Below are positions 8,081 through 17,233 of a DNA stretch of 64,000 bases, in pieces; the stretch's first letter is position 1; the number at the start of each line of letters is the position of its first letter. The translations under genes and the position numbers were made by a program. The DNA is from Amazonocrinis nigriterrae CENA67 (GTDB lineage Bacteria; Cyanobacteriota; Cyanobacteriia; Cyanobacteriales; Nostocaceae). Under the pieces are notes generated by a model. That model searched no databases. It saw only the letters and a list, made by a program, of their open reading frames with translations, and had not been told where the DNA came from. The stretch is taken from NCBI RefSeq assembly GCF_016056305.1, contig NZ_JAECZC010000005.1:60176-124175 (forward strand). Reading direction: 5' to 3'.

Positions 8081-9016
8081 TTAACAAAAAATTGAATTTT
8101 TTAAAAAATTAAGAATGGCTGTATTCAACACTTTAAAAGAACCTGTTGAAGCATCATGACAGCAGTTAGGTAAGATTTGAAATTTAGAATTTGGAATATA
8201 TTGATGTAATTTTTTACCATGACTCACTGGAAACCAACTATCTTGCTCACCCCATAAAATTAGTGTAGAACACTTAATAGCACTGAGATTATTTTGAATT
8301 TTAGTGAGCATATTTGGCTTATTCGCTTTCAAAGACTCAAATTCTCTGACTGCTATCTGTAATTCTTCAGTACTTTTAGTAATAGTACCAGGTATTTCAA
8401 TCAACGGATAAGTTAACCAATAGATATCTTCCTCTGTTAGTATTGATGGATCAAACAGTAATGTTCGCCATTCTAATGTCATAATTGCTCTTATAAAAGG
8501 TGCAAACAGATATGCCAAACGCCAAGAGTCTATTGTTTGTATAATTTGCAAGGGTATTTCAGCAAACAAAGACATAGCCCAATGAGGTAGACGTTCAGAA
8601 AAGATAGGTACATTTATTACTACTAACTGCTTGATTAAATCAGGGTTGTTTTGAGCAAGGGCAAGTGCAACTAATCCTCCTAAAGATTCCCCTATGATCA
8701 CTGCTGGTTCATCACATAATGCCTGAATAACTCTTTGATACTCCAGAACTTGGTGACCTTGGTATTCTCTACGAGATAATGGTTTCTCCGAAAAACCAGT
8801 ACATTTGGCATCAAAGCAGATCACCCGAAAATACTTAGATAATAATGCTATACTATGACGCCAACTGTAGCTCCAGCAACCCATACCATGTAATAAAAAT
8901 AATGGTTTACCTCTACCTTTTTCACCATAAGCTATTTCTACAGGATACCCTTGAGCATCAGGAATAATCAAACTCTGCCGACCTTTAGGAAAAGTGGCTT
9001 TCCACCAATCTTTCAT
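8081..9016 (-). CDS. Alpha/beta-fold hydrolase
   Basis: The protein has 311 residues and no signal peptide. Visible are the oxyanion-hole motif LLHGMGCWSYSW, the nucleophile elbow GESLGGL (Ser), an acid in ILWGEQDSWFP and a C-terminal His in NCCHDAS, so the triad is complete. A lid region rich in aromatic and hydrophobic residues lies between the nucleophile and the acid. The family includes esterases, haloalkane dehalogenases and ring-cleavage hydrolases, and the substrate cannot be told from this. The gene stands alone, with about 930 bases of non-coding DNA upstream. Confidence 0.88.
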   Translation of the reverse strand: MKDWWKATFPKGRQSLIIPDAQGYPVEIAYGEKGRGKPLFLLHGMGCWSYSWRHSIALLSKYFRVICFDAKCTGFSEKPLSRREYQGHQVLEYQRVIQALCDEPAVIIGESLGGLVALALAQNNPDLIKQLVVINVPIFSERLPHWAMSLFAEIPLQIIQTIDSWRLAYLFAPFIRAIMTLEWRTLLFDPSILTEEDIYWLTYPLIEIPGTITKSTEELQIAVREFESLKANKPNMLTKIQNNLSAIKCSTLILWGEQDSWFPVSHGKKLHQYIPNSKFQILPNCCHDASTGSFKVLNTAILNFLKNSIFC

Positions 9017-9947
9017 TGTAGTATCCAGAAGTATAATCTTGCAATTTTATAGCAGCTTTTTATTCCTTAAGTAATGCCATCTTGGCAAGATTAATGCATA
9101 TAAAAAGACATTATAGTCAATAATTAATATCACAAATATATTTTTATATTTTTTAGTAAAAAATACGTATAATTTTAAGTATTGAATGGGAATTGATGAT
9201 AGAAAAATACTAATTCTTACCTGTTTATAGCTGAAACTATAACATCATATAATTACTTTGTATTCATAATTTTAATAAATAGATTACTTTCTCAGAAACC
9301 TATTCCAATAGGTAGATGAATTCGAGGCTTTACTAGAATAGCTATTGGGTCAGTGTGAGTTGTTGATTAAGTAGCATAGTCAGATAAAAAACAAGGTCAT
9401 AGTAGCAATTTTGTAATTTTAATGCCGATTAGCTTAGACAAAGATAAATTGGCAACCAACTATCAAACTTGCTGAATCTGCAAAAAGGTAGCTGATGTAT
9501 GCAGTACAAATTGAGTACACCGACAGCAGCATTTCAGGGTACAACTTTGGAAATCACTGTGGTTACAGTGCAAACTCTGTCTAATGATGGATGTTTGCTG
9601 AATTAATACTGTTAAAGCCTTTTTTATGGCTGTGGGGTTATTATATTAGTTAATTTAATGTTTGGGTTTAACTTTTGAATTCAGGAAGCCACGGGCGATC
9701 GCTTTTAGTTTAATTTGTTGTCTATGTGGGTATGTGACTGCGATCACAAATAGTAGCGCTCTCTTCTTTGACGAATAGTGTTACAAATGATTGCAACAGG
9801 GTTGGTTCGGAGTGAGCGGTCATTTTAACAATAGCGCCAAATATTTCATGCCAATTTGGCAGAAATTTACTGTATTTAAATGTATTACAACGCATAAAAG
9901 TAATATCTTGTAAGAAATATCACGGTAGTGTTGAACTTGCTTGACTA
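9017..9947. other. Long AT-rich intergenic region, no supported gene
   Basis: About 930 bases lie between divergent genes. The part nearest the hydrolase is very AT-rich. A 35-codon frame near 9497-9604 has no features and I do not call it. No repeat family of the window and no clear promoter are visible. Confidence 0.5.
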
Positions 9948-10229
9948 ATGGAAAAATCTAATCAGGAAGATAAAAATAACTTTCTTTACCCCCGCAGTCG
10001 CTACTATGGTCAGGTTAGACCAGAAAATTTAATATTTAATGCAAATCTTCAAGAATTTGCTCAAAAAGTAGGTTATATCTCTAATCTAGAAACATCTGGA
10101 AAACTGACTCCCGAAGAGGCTTATAAGCAAATTAAGTCACTATGGAAAAAGTTAAAGCACAGCAAAAACCAACTAAGAATAGGTAATCAAGAAGCAAAAA
10201 TAGATGATGAACCACCTGCGTTGCCTTGA
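9948..10229 (+). CDS. Small conserved cyanobacterial protein (DUF7219-like)
   Basis: The protein has 93 residues and is soluble, with no signal or membrane segment. It reads DKNNFLYPRSRYYGQ..., then NLQEFAQKVGYIS...LTPEEAYKQIKSLWKKLK. This layout, a YP(R/K)S-x-YYG opening and a helical LTPEEAY region, matches a small family widespread in cyanobacteria that I recall as DUF7219. The function is unknown. The acidic/proline tail (EPPALP) is variable in such proteins. Downstream, after 170 bases, comes the PAP2 fusion gene on the same strand. Confidence 0.7.
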   Translation: MEKSNQEDKNNFLYPRSRYYGQVRPENLIFNANLQEFAQKVGYISNLETSGKLTPEEAYKQIKSLWKKLKHSKNQLRIGNQEAKIDDEPPALP

Positions 10230-10402
10230 GAGAGTCAAACCTAACTTCAAGCAGAAATTGATGTTGGGTTTGGTTCTTATCCAGAGCAATATATGTATAC
10301 CCTCAATGAAAGCGGGGATTTGCTAGCTTAGACGAGGAGATTTTTACAGCCTTTGGTCAAATACTCCCAAACTGCTAGCACAAAAATTGGTTAAGTAGCA
10401 AG

Positions 10403-11380
10403 ATGAACACTTATTTTAATAATCTCTCTCATGAAAATCCTTTAATTAGAGCGGTACATACTGCCGTTAAAGGAAGAGCTAGATATAAGATAAGTGGACT
10501 GTATCATTCGCAAGCTTGCAAAAGATACTTGGAATTGAGATTGTCACAGGAGGAAATAGTCACGCAATTTCGTGCTAATCCTTTGACAGGAAATGTTCTT
10601 GTGATTTTCCATCCAGATTTTAGTGCGAATGCGATCGCTTTGCTTCTCCAGAACATTGTCTTAGATTATACAAGGTATCAAACTAATCTCTATATAGGGC
10701 AAGAAAAAACCAAAAAATTAGCTCAAGCACTTGCACAAAAACAATTAAACCTAGTGAACAATCAACTGATTCCAGTAGCATGGGTTGTTTCTACTTGTGC
10801 TTGGGGTAGCTTGCTGCTACACAGGTATGGACTGGACACAGCTATTTTGCTAGCAATTCAAAAGCTGCACACACCACTTTTGGATAGCATTATGCTGGGT
10901 ATAACTTTTTTGGGTGAACCACTGGCTTTGGTGTCGATTTGTTTGTGGGTAGAAATAGTTTTGCTTTATCAGCGTCGGAAAGAAACAACTAAATTAGCGA
11001 TCGCCACAGCCAGTGCAGTAAGCTTAAATTATTTACTGAAATTGTTATTTGGTAGGGCACGCCCAGCATTATGGGATCGTCTGACTAATGTGGGTTTCCA
11101 TAGCTTTCCCAGTGGTCACGCAATGGTGTCAATGGTAATTTACGGTTTCATCGGCTATATTTTGGCTAAAGAATTTCCTCAATGGGAAAAACAGATTTCA
11201 GCTTTGACCATTGCCTTAATTCTTGCCATAGGTTTTAGTCGCCTTTATCTAGGCGTACACTGGCCTACTGATGTCTTAGCTGGCTATGCCATAGGTTTAG
11301 TGTGGTTGATTGCCTGTATTATTTATTTGGAACTAAAACCAAAATATCGTTTGTCTGGTGGAAATTTTTCTTTGATTTAA
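10403..11380 (+). CDS. HMA-like domain fused to a PAP2-family membrane phosphatase
   Basis: The protein has 325 residues. Residues ~15-90 (VKGRARYKISGLY...ANPLTGNVLVIF) look like the HMA_2-type ferredoxin-fold domain found at the N-terminus of some cyanobacterial P-type ATPases, without a CxxC. The rest is a PAP2 phosphatase with about six membrane helices and the full three-part signature: KLLFGRARP (K-x6-RP), FPSGHAM, and SRLYLGVHWPTD (SR-x5-H-x3-D). PAP2 enzymes dephosphorylate lipid phosphates such as phosphatidate or undecaprenyl diphosphate. The fusion is unusual and its sensory or docking role is inference. Confidence 0.85.
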   Translation: MNTYFNNLSHENPLIRAVHTAVKGRARYKISGLYHSQACKRYLELRLSQEEIVTQFRANPLTGNVLVIFHPDFSANAIALLLQNIVLDYTRYQTNLYIGQEKTKKLAQALAQKQLNLVNNQLIPVAWVVSTCAWGSLLLHRYGLDTAILLAIQKLHTPLLDSIMLGITFLGEPLALVSICLWVEIVLLYQRRKETTKLAIATASAVSLNYLLKLLFGRARPALWDRLTNVGFHSFPSGHAMVSMVIYGFIGYILAKEFPQWEKQISALTIALILAIGFSRLYLGVHWPTDVLAGYAIGLVWLIACIIYLELKPKYRLSGGNFSLI

Positions 11381-11455
11381 ACTAAAACACATTTCATTTG
11401 CACAATCACTTTATATAGTGGTTCTTTGTCATTAGTCATTAGTCATTTGTATTTA

Positions 11456-11533
11456 TAACGAACCGCAAAGAACGCAAAGGACACAAAGAATGAAGAAAAG
11501 AGTTTGGCGCAGCCTCACAAGGAAATGGTATTA
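11456..11533. repeat. Dispersed repeat with ends shared with 57522-57680
   Basis: AACGAACCGCAAAG, then ACACAAAG, and TTTGGCGCAGCCTCACAAGG followed by AAATGGTAT are shared in the same order with the element at 57522-57680. Here only the right part is present. It reaches the stop codon of the methyltransferase gene, so the end of that gene abuts or lies in the repeat. Confidence 0.65.
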
Positions 11534-12229
11534 CTGTCGCTGAAAGACAAAAATGATTGAGATAGGCTTTTTCGTTCTGGGATGACACGGTTCTTGTAAA
11601 TTTAGTAATCGATAATTCCAAGCATGGAACTCTTTAATCCATGATTCGACGGTTCTGAAATACCAAGGAGCAGGGTGAAACACCTCATCTGCGATTCCTT
11701 GCCATGAAGTTTCTCTCCAACCATCTTCATAAGGAGATTCACCGCAGGCGATGAGAGGGTGAAGAGTTTGGACGATAAGGTAACCGCGATTTTCTAATAA
11801 GTTCAAACCAGCTTCGGCAATCTCAGAAAGAGCAGATTGTCCGAGAATTGAAAAATTACAAATCAGGCAAGAAAAATGGCGAATATTTGCGAACTTCTGC
11901 CACTGCAGATCAGAGTAAGAACAAACAAGAAAACGAGAATCACCGCTATACTTAGCTGCTGCAATCAGATCGGCACAAACATCAACTCCCCACCCATCAA
12001 TTCCTTGAGAGAAAAGTTCACGACATAACCATCCTTCACCACATCCAATATCTAAGAATGTTTGCGGTTTCAACTGGAGTGCAGTATTGATGATAGCCGC
12101 ATCAGTAACGATCGCACGGCTTTCTATTTGCTTGTCACGAATTGTGCGTGTCCATAACTTGGCATTGATGTCCCATGAATTAAGGATTAGTTTTTCATTT
12201 TCGTCCATACAATCAGCCGTAAGTAGCAA
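11531..12229 (-). CDS. Class I SAM-dependent methyltransferase
   Basis: The protein has 232 residues. The SAM-binding motif I is FLDIGCGEGWLCREL (residues ~56-70), followed by an acidic end of strand 2 (GVDVCADLI) and motif IV/V regions FSCLICNFSIL and LLENRGYLIVQTLHP. It resembles the UbiG/Methyltransf_11 type; the substrate is unknown. A Trp-rich C-terminal part (HPAPWYFRTVESW) follows. The 3' end lies against a dispersed repeat, so the last few codons (FVFQRQ) may not be original. Confidence 0.85.
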   Translation of the reverse strand: MLLTADCMDENEKLILNSWDINAKLWTRTIRDKQIESRAIVTDAAIINTALQLKPQTFLDIGCGEGWLCRELFSQGIDGWGVDVCADLIAAAKYSGDSRFLVCSYSDLQWQKFANIRHFSCLICNFSILGQSALSEIAEAGLNLLENRGYLIVQTLHPLIACGESPYEDGWRETSWQGIADEVFHPAPWYFRTVESWIKEFHAWNYRLLNLQEPCHPRTKKPISIIFVFQRQ

Positions 12230-12585
12230 AAAATCTTTTCCTTGACGCTACAAACATAAGCGATCGCAGAACAAAAATATACATTAGTCAATAAAAGAGG
12301 TTTAGGCGCAAGCCCAGATCATACTTGGAAGTTGGAGCGAATTGCAATACTGCAAACACCTTATTATAGCGCGATCGCTCCGAAAAATCCTTCTGCCTGT
12401 CGGATAATTTTTTCATCATTTTTATTTATGATTTTGAGAATAAATCATGTTGGCTGTTATTACTATGTAGGGTTAAAGTTAAATTAATTATTGTTGAATA
12501 CACTTACAACTTTCATTCATGGTATTTATAAGCAAACGGAAACAGTTTTTAGTTAGTTTCCACTTAAAAAAGATGGAAAAACTTT
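12230..12585. other. Intergenic region between divergent genes
   Basis: It contains three HIP1 sites (near 12260, 12371 and in between as partial forms) and AT-rich sequence before the small protein gene. No gene, terminator or repeat family is evident. Confidence 0.45.
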
Positions 12586-12906
12586 ATGCAAAATATAAAT
12601 TTTATACCAGAACCAATTGGTGAAACAACTGATGTGGAATCCTGGCTCAGTAGGGCTGGGTTAAAATTTGAAGACTTAGGTAATGATGCTGTTAGTATAG
12701 CAATCCGTAAGCAATGGCGAGAGTACCAAGCGGCAGTACAAAGATGCTGTGCAGCTTTACACCAACCACCCGAACGTGTTCAACTGAGTGGCGTTTATGC
12801 CAAGCTGAGAGTACCTTATGGTGCAACAAAAAACTTGATGAAAAAGGAAATTGTGAATGGGGAATTGGGAATGGGGAATTGGGAATGGGGAATTGGGAAT
12901 GGGTGA
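12586..12906 (+). CDS. Small conserved protein with a repeat-derived C-terminus
   Basis: The protein has 106 residues. Residues 1-~88 form a soluble helical domain (DVESWLSRAGLKFEDLGNDAV...WREYQAAVQRCCAALHQPPERVQLSGVYAKLR) that I do not recognise. The last ~18 residues (ELGMGNWEWGIGNG) are the translation of a GGAATTGGGAATGGG tandem repeat that has extended the frame past its former stop. The true ancestral end is probably near VPYGATKNL. There is no operon partner; the next gene is convergent. Confidence 0.65.
   Translation: MQNINFIPEPIGETTDVESWLSRAGLKFEDLGNDAVSIAIRKQWREYQAAVQRCCAALHQPPERVQLSGVYAKLRVPYGATKNLMKKEIVNGELGMGNWEWGIGNG
12855..12905. repeat. Heptamer-type tandem repeat (GGGAATT/GGGAATG), read-through into a gene
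   Basis: Repeats of GGGGAATTGGGAAT type run to the stop codon at 12904-12906 of the upstream gene. Such short tandem repeats are known from heterocystous cyanobacteria and normally lie between genes. Confidence 0.85.
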
Positions 12907-13037
12907 TTAATTGTTTTCTCCCTCATCCCCCCTGTGCCCCTAATCCCCACTCCTTTCGGTCGTGGGGGGCCCGAGTTCCCCAGTCCCCAGTACCTATTTT
13001 CAAGCTAGCTACGCAAGAATAAATGTTAGTTAAAGAG

Positions 13038-14372
13038 TTATTGCTTCGGAAATATAGCTAACTCGGTTTCAGGGTCAAAAAAGTGAATTTTATCTGGAGT
13101 CAATGATAACCATATTTGCTCACCAGACCGAACTAATCGGTCTGGTGGCACTCGTAATTGTAAGTAATTTCCTTTATCGGTAATTTGAGAGCCTTGATCG
13201 CCAAGTCTGACTGCAACAAAAGAATCGTGACCGAGGTTCTCTACCAAGTCTACTTGTACTGGCAGATTTTTGGTAGCAGGTACACTTATACTCAAATGTT
13301 CTGGACGAATACCTAAAATTAGGGTTTGCCCATCATATTTTTGCAAGGCAGTTTCCCAGATTTCTGGGAGCGTGAGACGGAACTGGGAATTGGTAATTAA
13401 CAACGGGGCGTGAAATTCCACACGAATAAAATTCATTGGTGGTGAACCAATGAATTCTGCAACAAAGCGGTTGGCTGGGCGGTTGTAAATTTCTAATGGA
13501 GAAGCAACTTGCTGAATTTTACCCTCAGACATAATGGCGATGCGATCGCCCATTGTCATTGCTTCTGTTTGGTCGTGGGTGACGTAAATTGTTGTTGTTC
13601 CTAGTTGGCGTTGCAATTTGACAATTTGGCTGCGGGTTTCAGCACGCAGCTTGGCATCTAAATTAGAAAGCGGTTCATCCATTAAAAATACTTGGGGATT
13701 GCGGGCGATCGCTCGTCCGAGGGCAACGCGTTGCCTTTGTCCTCCAGAAAGCTGTTTGGGTAAGCGATTCAGCAAACCTTCAATTTGCAACAGTTGAGCA
13801 ACACTACGTACCTGCTCATTGATTTGCCGTTCTTTGTCAGAAATATAACGGAGTCCCTTTGGTAGTATCCTTGTGGCTCCCATTAATAGATTTTCTGCCC
13901 AAATGGGAAGATGGGGAGATGAGGAAGTAATTTCTCCCCCTGCTCCCCCTGCTTCCCCTGCTCCCCCTGCTTTCTCTCTGCGGCGTAGTCCAAAGGCGAT
14001 ATTGTCATACACCGTCATGTGTGGATAGAGGGCGTAATTTTGAAACACCATTGCAATATCGCGTTCTTTGGGTGGGAGGTCATTAATCAAGCGATCGCCC
14101 ACCCAAATATTGCCTCCAGTCATCACCTCTAAACCAGCGATTAACCGTAAAAGGGTGCTTTTACCGCAACCAGAAGGCCCCACCAGCACCATAAACTCCC
14201 CATCTGGGATGGTTAGGTTAATCCGTCGCAAGACATTAACACTTCCTGCACGCTCTTGCGCTGTATCATTTTTGTTGCCAGATTCAAGTGGAGTTTGGGG
14301 TTGTGAAGCAACAACTTCCCCTCTACGTGGGGGAAAACTTTTATAAACGTTTTCTAAAATAACTTGGGCCAC
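13038..14372 (-). CDS. Sugar-type ABC importer ATPase (MalK/UgpC-like) with an insert
   Basis: The protein has 444 residues; typical members have about 360. It energises a membrane permease for sugars, polyols or glycerol-3-phosphate. Walker A is GPSGCGKST, the Q-loop MVFQNYALYPHM, the signature LSGGQRQRVA, Walker B VFLMDEPLSNLDAKLR and the H-loop VTHDQTEA. A TOBE-type C-terminal domain follows (ILGIRPEHLSI). There are two extra segments: about 25 residues before the Walker A strand, and about 55 residues after IAFGLRRREK. The second begins with Ala/Gly-rich units encoded by a purine-rich tandem repeat. No permease gene is adjacent, as is usual for shared MalK-type ATPases in cyanobacteria. 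Confidence 0.93.
   Translation of the reverse strand: MAQVILENVYKSFPPRRGEVVASQPQTPLESGNKNDTAQERAGSVNVLRRINLTIPDGEFMVLVGPSGCGKSTLLRLIAGLEVMTGGNIWVGDRLINDLPPKERDIAMVFQNYALYPHMTVYDNIAFGLRRREKAGGAGEAGGAGGEITSSSPHLPIWAENLLMGATRILPKGLRYISDKERQINEQVRSVAQLLQIEGLLNRLPKQLSGGQRQRVALGRAIARNPQVFLMDEPLSNLDAKLRAETRSQIVKLQRQLGTTTIYVTHDQTEAMTMGDRIAIMSEGKIQQVASPLEIYNRPANRFVAEFIGSPPMNFIRVEFHAPLLITNSQFRLTLPEIWETALQKYDGQTLILGIRPEHLSISVPATKNLPVQVDLVENLGHDSFVAVRLGDQGSQITDKGNYLQLRVPPDRLVRSGEQIWLSLTPDKIHFFDPETELAIFPKQ
13926..13977. repeat. GCTCCCCCT/GCTTCCCCT tandem repeat inside the ABC ATPase gene
   Basis: Nine-base units in frame encode the Ala-Gly-Gly/Ala-Gly-Glu run of the insert. The same unit type (GGGGAGCAGG) occurs outside genes at about 31961-31992 and 37370-37391. 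Confidence 0.85.
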
Positions 14373-14382
14373 GGGTGTTAAT

Positions 14383-14463
14383 GATTGTCAGTGGTCAGTG
14401 GTTAGTAGTCAGTGGTCAGTGGTCAGTAGCGAATAATAAAAACAACTAACAACTGACAAATGA
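14383..14463. repeat. GTGGTCAGT/CAACTGACA tandem repeats
   Basis: Imperfect tandem GTCAGTGGTTAGTAGTCAGT units are followed by AACAACTAACAACTGACAAA. The same repeat type appears at about 31997-32044, 37436-37489, 40676-40712, 44219-44252 and 54027-54074. It is intergenic filler of the short tandem repeat class. Confidence 0.8.
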
Positions 14464-14578
14464 CTAGGGACAGTTTAGCGCCCATAATACACGTTCGATG
14501 TCAATACGAAAAGTCAAAAAAACAGCTTAAACCATAAAAAGCAAACTACCCTGTATTGTAGGACTGTCAATAGGTACT

Positions 14579-15838
14579 GTGATGACTACCTATGTAAATG
14601 AAAATCCTTCCCAAGACCCCAGTGTTAACCCTGCTCATGAGATTGTAGACGTACAAACAACAGATTGTTGCATTGTGGGTGGTGGCCCTGCTGGGGCTGT
14701 GTTAGCTCTTTTGTTAGCGCGTCAAGGTATTCGCGTCAAGCTGTTAGAAGCACATAAAGATTTTGATCGTGACTTTCGGGGAGATACAATTCATCCATCG
14801 GTGATGGAAATTATGGAGGAATTAGGCTTAAGCGATCGCTTGCTACAATTGCCCCATGCCAAAATGCGTCGTATTAACGTTAAAACTCCTCAAAATACGG
14901 TCACGCTAGCAGATTTTAGTCATTTGAAAACTCGATACCCTTATATCACAATGCTTCCCCAGGTGAGGTTTTTGGAGTTCATCACCCAAGAAGCACAAAA
15001 ATATCCCAATTTTCAGCTGTTGACGGGTGCAAATGTACAGGAATTAATTACAGAAAATGGGGTAATTCAAGGTGTCCGCTATCGAGGTGGGGGTAGCTGG
15101 CACGAAGTCAGAGCCATAATTACAGTTGGTGCAGACGGTCGCCATTCACGTTTAAGACAACTCGGTGGCTTTGAGTCAATTGAAACCTCACCACCAATGG
15201 ATATTCTTTGGTTCCGCCTACCTAAAAAGCCAGAAGACCCTGAAGGAGGGATGGGGCGTTTCGCTCCTGGTCATATCGTGGCTATGCTTGACCGTGGGGA
15301 CGAATGGCAACTTGCCTACGTCATCCCCAAGGGAGGGTATCAAAAATTGCGATCTGCGGGATTGGAAGAATTAAAAAAATCTGTGGTGGAAGTTGTGCCA
15401 GAATTGAGCGATCGTATCCCACACTTGCACGATTGGTCACAGGTCGCTTTTCTCTCCGTGGAGTCCAGCCGCGTCAAGCGTTGGTATCGTCCGGGATTAC
15501 TACTCATTGGTGATGCTGCTCATGTCATGTCTCCTGTGGGTGGAGTTGGCATTAACTACGCGATTCAAGATGCTGTCGTGGCTGCAAATGTACTGACTAA
15601 ACCGCTAAAAAAACAATATATAGAACTTAGTGACCTTGCGAAAGTACAACGTCAACGTGAGTTACCCACACGGATTATTCAGGCATTTCAGACTTTTATT
15701 CAAAAGCAGGTATTCGCCCCAATTCTTACCTCAAATCGTACCTTTCAACCACCTGTTCTGTTGAAGTTGCCCATTTTGCGCGACCTCCCAGCACGGTTAA
15801 TTGCCTTGGGTGTATTTCCTGTACATGTACAAGTGTAA
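14579..15838 (+). CDS. FAD-dependent aromatic-monooxygenase-like protein (UbiH/PHBH fold)
   Basis: The protein has 419 residues. The N-terminal Rossmann motif is CCIVGGGPAGAVLALLLA (GxGxxG) at ~residues 32-50. It is followed by the conserved RGDTIHPSVMEIM, a DG motif region in VGADGRHSRLRQL, and the GD motif LLLIGDAAHVMSPVGGVGIN, all marks of group A flavin monooxygenases. Such enzymes hydroxylate aromatic or prenylated substrates using NAD(P)H and O2. The substrate is unknown. The start is a GTG at 14579 or the ATG that follows it at once; the difference is one residue. There is no operon partner. Confidence 0.88.
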   Translation: MMTTYVNENPSQDPSVNPAHEIVDVQTTDCCIVGGGPAGAVLALLLARQGIRVKLLEAHKDFDRDFRGDTIHPSVMEIMEELGLSDRLLQLPHAKMRRINVKTPQNTVTLADFSHLKTRYPYITMLPQVRFLEFITQEAQKYPNFQLLTGANVQELITENGVIQGVRYRGGGSWHEVRAIITVGADGRHSRLRQLGGFESIETSPPMDILWFRLPKKPEDPEGGMGRFAPGHIVAMLDRGDEWQLAYVIPKGGYQKLRSAGLEELKKSVVEVVPELSDRIPHLHDWSQVAFLSVESSRVKRWYRPGLLLIGDAAHVMSPVGGVGINYAIQDAVVAANVLTKPLKKQYIELSDLAKVQRQRELPTRIIQAFQTFIQKQVFAPILTSNRTFQPPVLLKLPILRDLPARLIALGVFPVHVQV

Positions 15839-16246
15839 GTTTTACAGGACTTATAGCAAAGTGCTGAGTGCTGAGTAAAAACCAAGTTATTTTAAAGCTT
15901 TGAGCAATCAGCACTGTCTTCAACTATGCTTCGACTGCTATATATGACACTTGCGTAATTATTCTTTTAGTCTTAGCAGCCTTTTGATGGTACAATTATA
16001 CTATTCATCATGCAGAATTCAATGCTCGTACCAGTCAGGCGAAAGTGATGAGTGGCATATTGAATGTATCTCAAAGCGATCGCTTGACTTTTATGCTAGA
16101 AATAACTCAAAACCGCAAGTGCTTGTAGGAAATGGATTCAGGCAATATTAAAAAATGCAAAAATTGCACATACTTTAGGTATTGATTGGCGCCACATATA
16201 AAAACCCCCTTTTGTAATTAGCACTTTTTCCAATCAGGAGGATTTA
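15839..16246. other. Intergenic region upstream of the SSB-like gene
   Basis: No supported gene. It holds one HIP1-like site (about 16077) and ordinary AT-rich sequence. The SSB-like gene has an AGGAGG at 16236-16241, five bases before its ATG. Confidence 0.45.
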
Positions 16247-16813
16247 ATGAACAGCTGCGTTTTAATGGCCCAAATAGTTCAAGAACCGCAACTACGCTAT
16301 ACACCGGATAACTTGGCATTTACGGAAATGCTTGTGCAGTTTCCCAATTCCCAAAAGCAAGATGATCAACCAGCCACATTGAAAGTTGTAGGTTGGGGAA
16401 ATTTAGCAACAGAAATTCAGCAAAACTACCATCAAGGCGATCGCGTGATTTTAGTAGGTCGCTTGGGTATGCATACTGTTGAACGTAAAGAAGGTTTTAA
16501 AGAAAAACGTGCTGAATTGACAGTGCAACAAATTCAATCTTTAGCAGGTGATTTTAATACTACTTCATCCAGAAATACATCAGTTGCAGAAACTCCTGCG
16601 CGGCAATCATCTGGTGCAGTTTCCTCTGGTGTGGCATCATCTGCGAGTGATAGCAGTTATGATTCACCTCGTCCAGCAGCTACCCCAGCTAAAACTACTG
16701 TTGGTGTCGTTCCCCAAACAACTGAACCCATCTCTCAACCAAGCAGTTTTGAACTGACCAACTATTCATCAGTTGCAGAGTCAGAAGCAGATCCTGATGA
16801 TATTCCTTTCTAA
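16247..16813 (+). CDS. Single-stranded-DNA-binding-like protein (cyanobacterial, thylakoid-associated Ssb type)
   Basis: The protein has 188 residues. Residues 1-105 form an OB-fold with the opening NSCVLMAQIVQEPQLRYT, then VVGWGNLATEI and GDRVILVGRLGM. A long Ser/Ala/Pro/Thr linker leads to the acidic tip DPDDIPF, the protein-docking tail of SSB proteins. The opening differs from the house-keeping SSB (MSLNVVTLVG type). It matches the second cyanobacterial form, whose Synechocystis homologue I recall as a thylakoid-associated Ssb. A strong Shine-Dalgarno (AGGAGG) fixes the start. Confidence 0.85.
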   Translation: MNSCVLMAQIVQEPQLRYTPDNLAFTEMLVQFPNSQKQDDQPATLKVVGWGNLATEIQQNYHQGDRVILVGRLGMHTVERKEGFKEKRAELTVQQIQSLAGDFNTTSSRNTSVAETPARQSSGAVSSGVASSASDSSYDSPRPAATPAKTTVGVVPQTTEPISQPSSFELTNYSSVAESEADPDDIPF

Positions 16814-17233
16814 GGGTCAACGCTGTTTTGCAGACCAAACCCTGTAGCGGCAATTTTTGTAGACTCCTAGCGGCTTCCCGCAGGGTATTGTCGCTACGCT
16901 AAAATCAGGGTTTTGGCTATTTCTTGTATAAGTCCTAAGAGTTGGGATAAATATGAATCAAGAAGTATCTCTATAAGAAAAATGTGGCTTTGAGTTCTCA
17001 GGAATATACACCAATTCAATGGGTATTGTTCTAGTAAAAGCACCCATTGAGATGGTAAGCCCTGAAGAACTGCGAAATATTTTGCGGAAAATTAGAAGCA
17101 AACGTATTAGGTAAAGAGTTTCTATTTAACTTGAAGCTTTGGAGACGAATTGTATTTCAATATCGGGGTCACTCTTGGACAATCATACTTTTGCGTCAGT
17201 CCTGTTTATATTCAGCAGAGGTCTTTAACGGCA
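16814..17233. other. Intergenic region with a palindromic repeat and a possible gene scrap
   Basis: A GC-rich fragment at about 16868-16903 (GCGGCTTCCCGCAGGG, then GTCGCTACGC) is one of the dispersed palindromic repeats. A 31-codon frame near 17019-17114 (opening MGIVLVKAPIEMVSPEEL) looks gene-like in composition but is too short and unrecognised to call. Confidence 0.4.

Noticed and set aside
9497..9604. 35-codon plus-strand frame in the long gap
   Set aside because: Too short, no ribosome binding site and no structural features.
12955..13010. GC-rich GGGGGGCCC sequence looked at as a possible attachment site
   Set aside because: It is part of tandem-repeat debris also seen near 36656-36690; no integrase or direct duplication is present.
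17019..17114. 31-codon frame starting MGIVLVKAPIEM
   Set aside because: Gene-like composition but too short; possibly a scrap of a lost gene. It cannot be identified.
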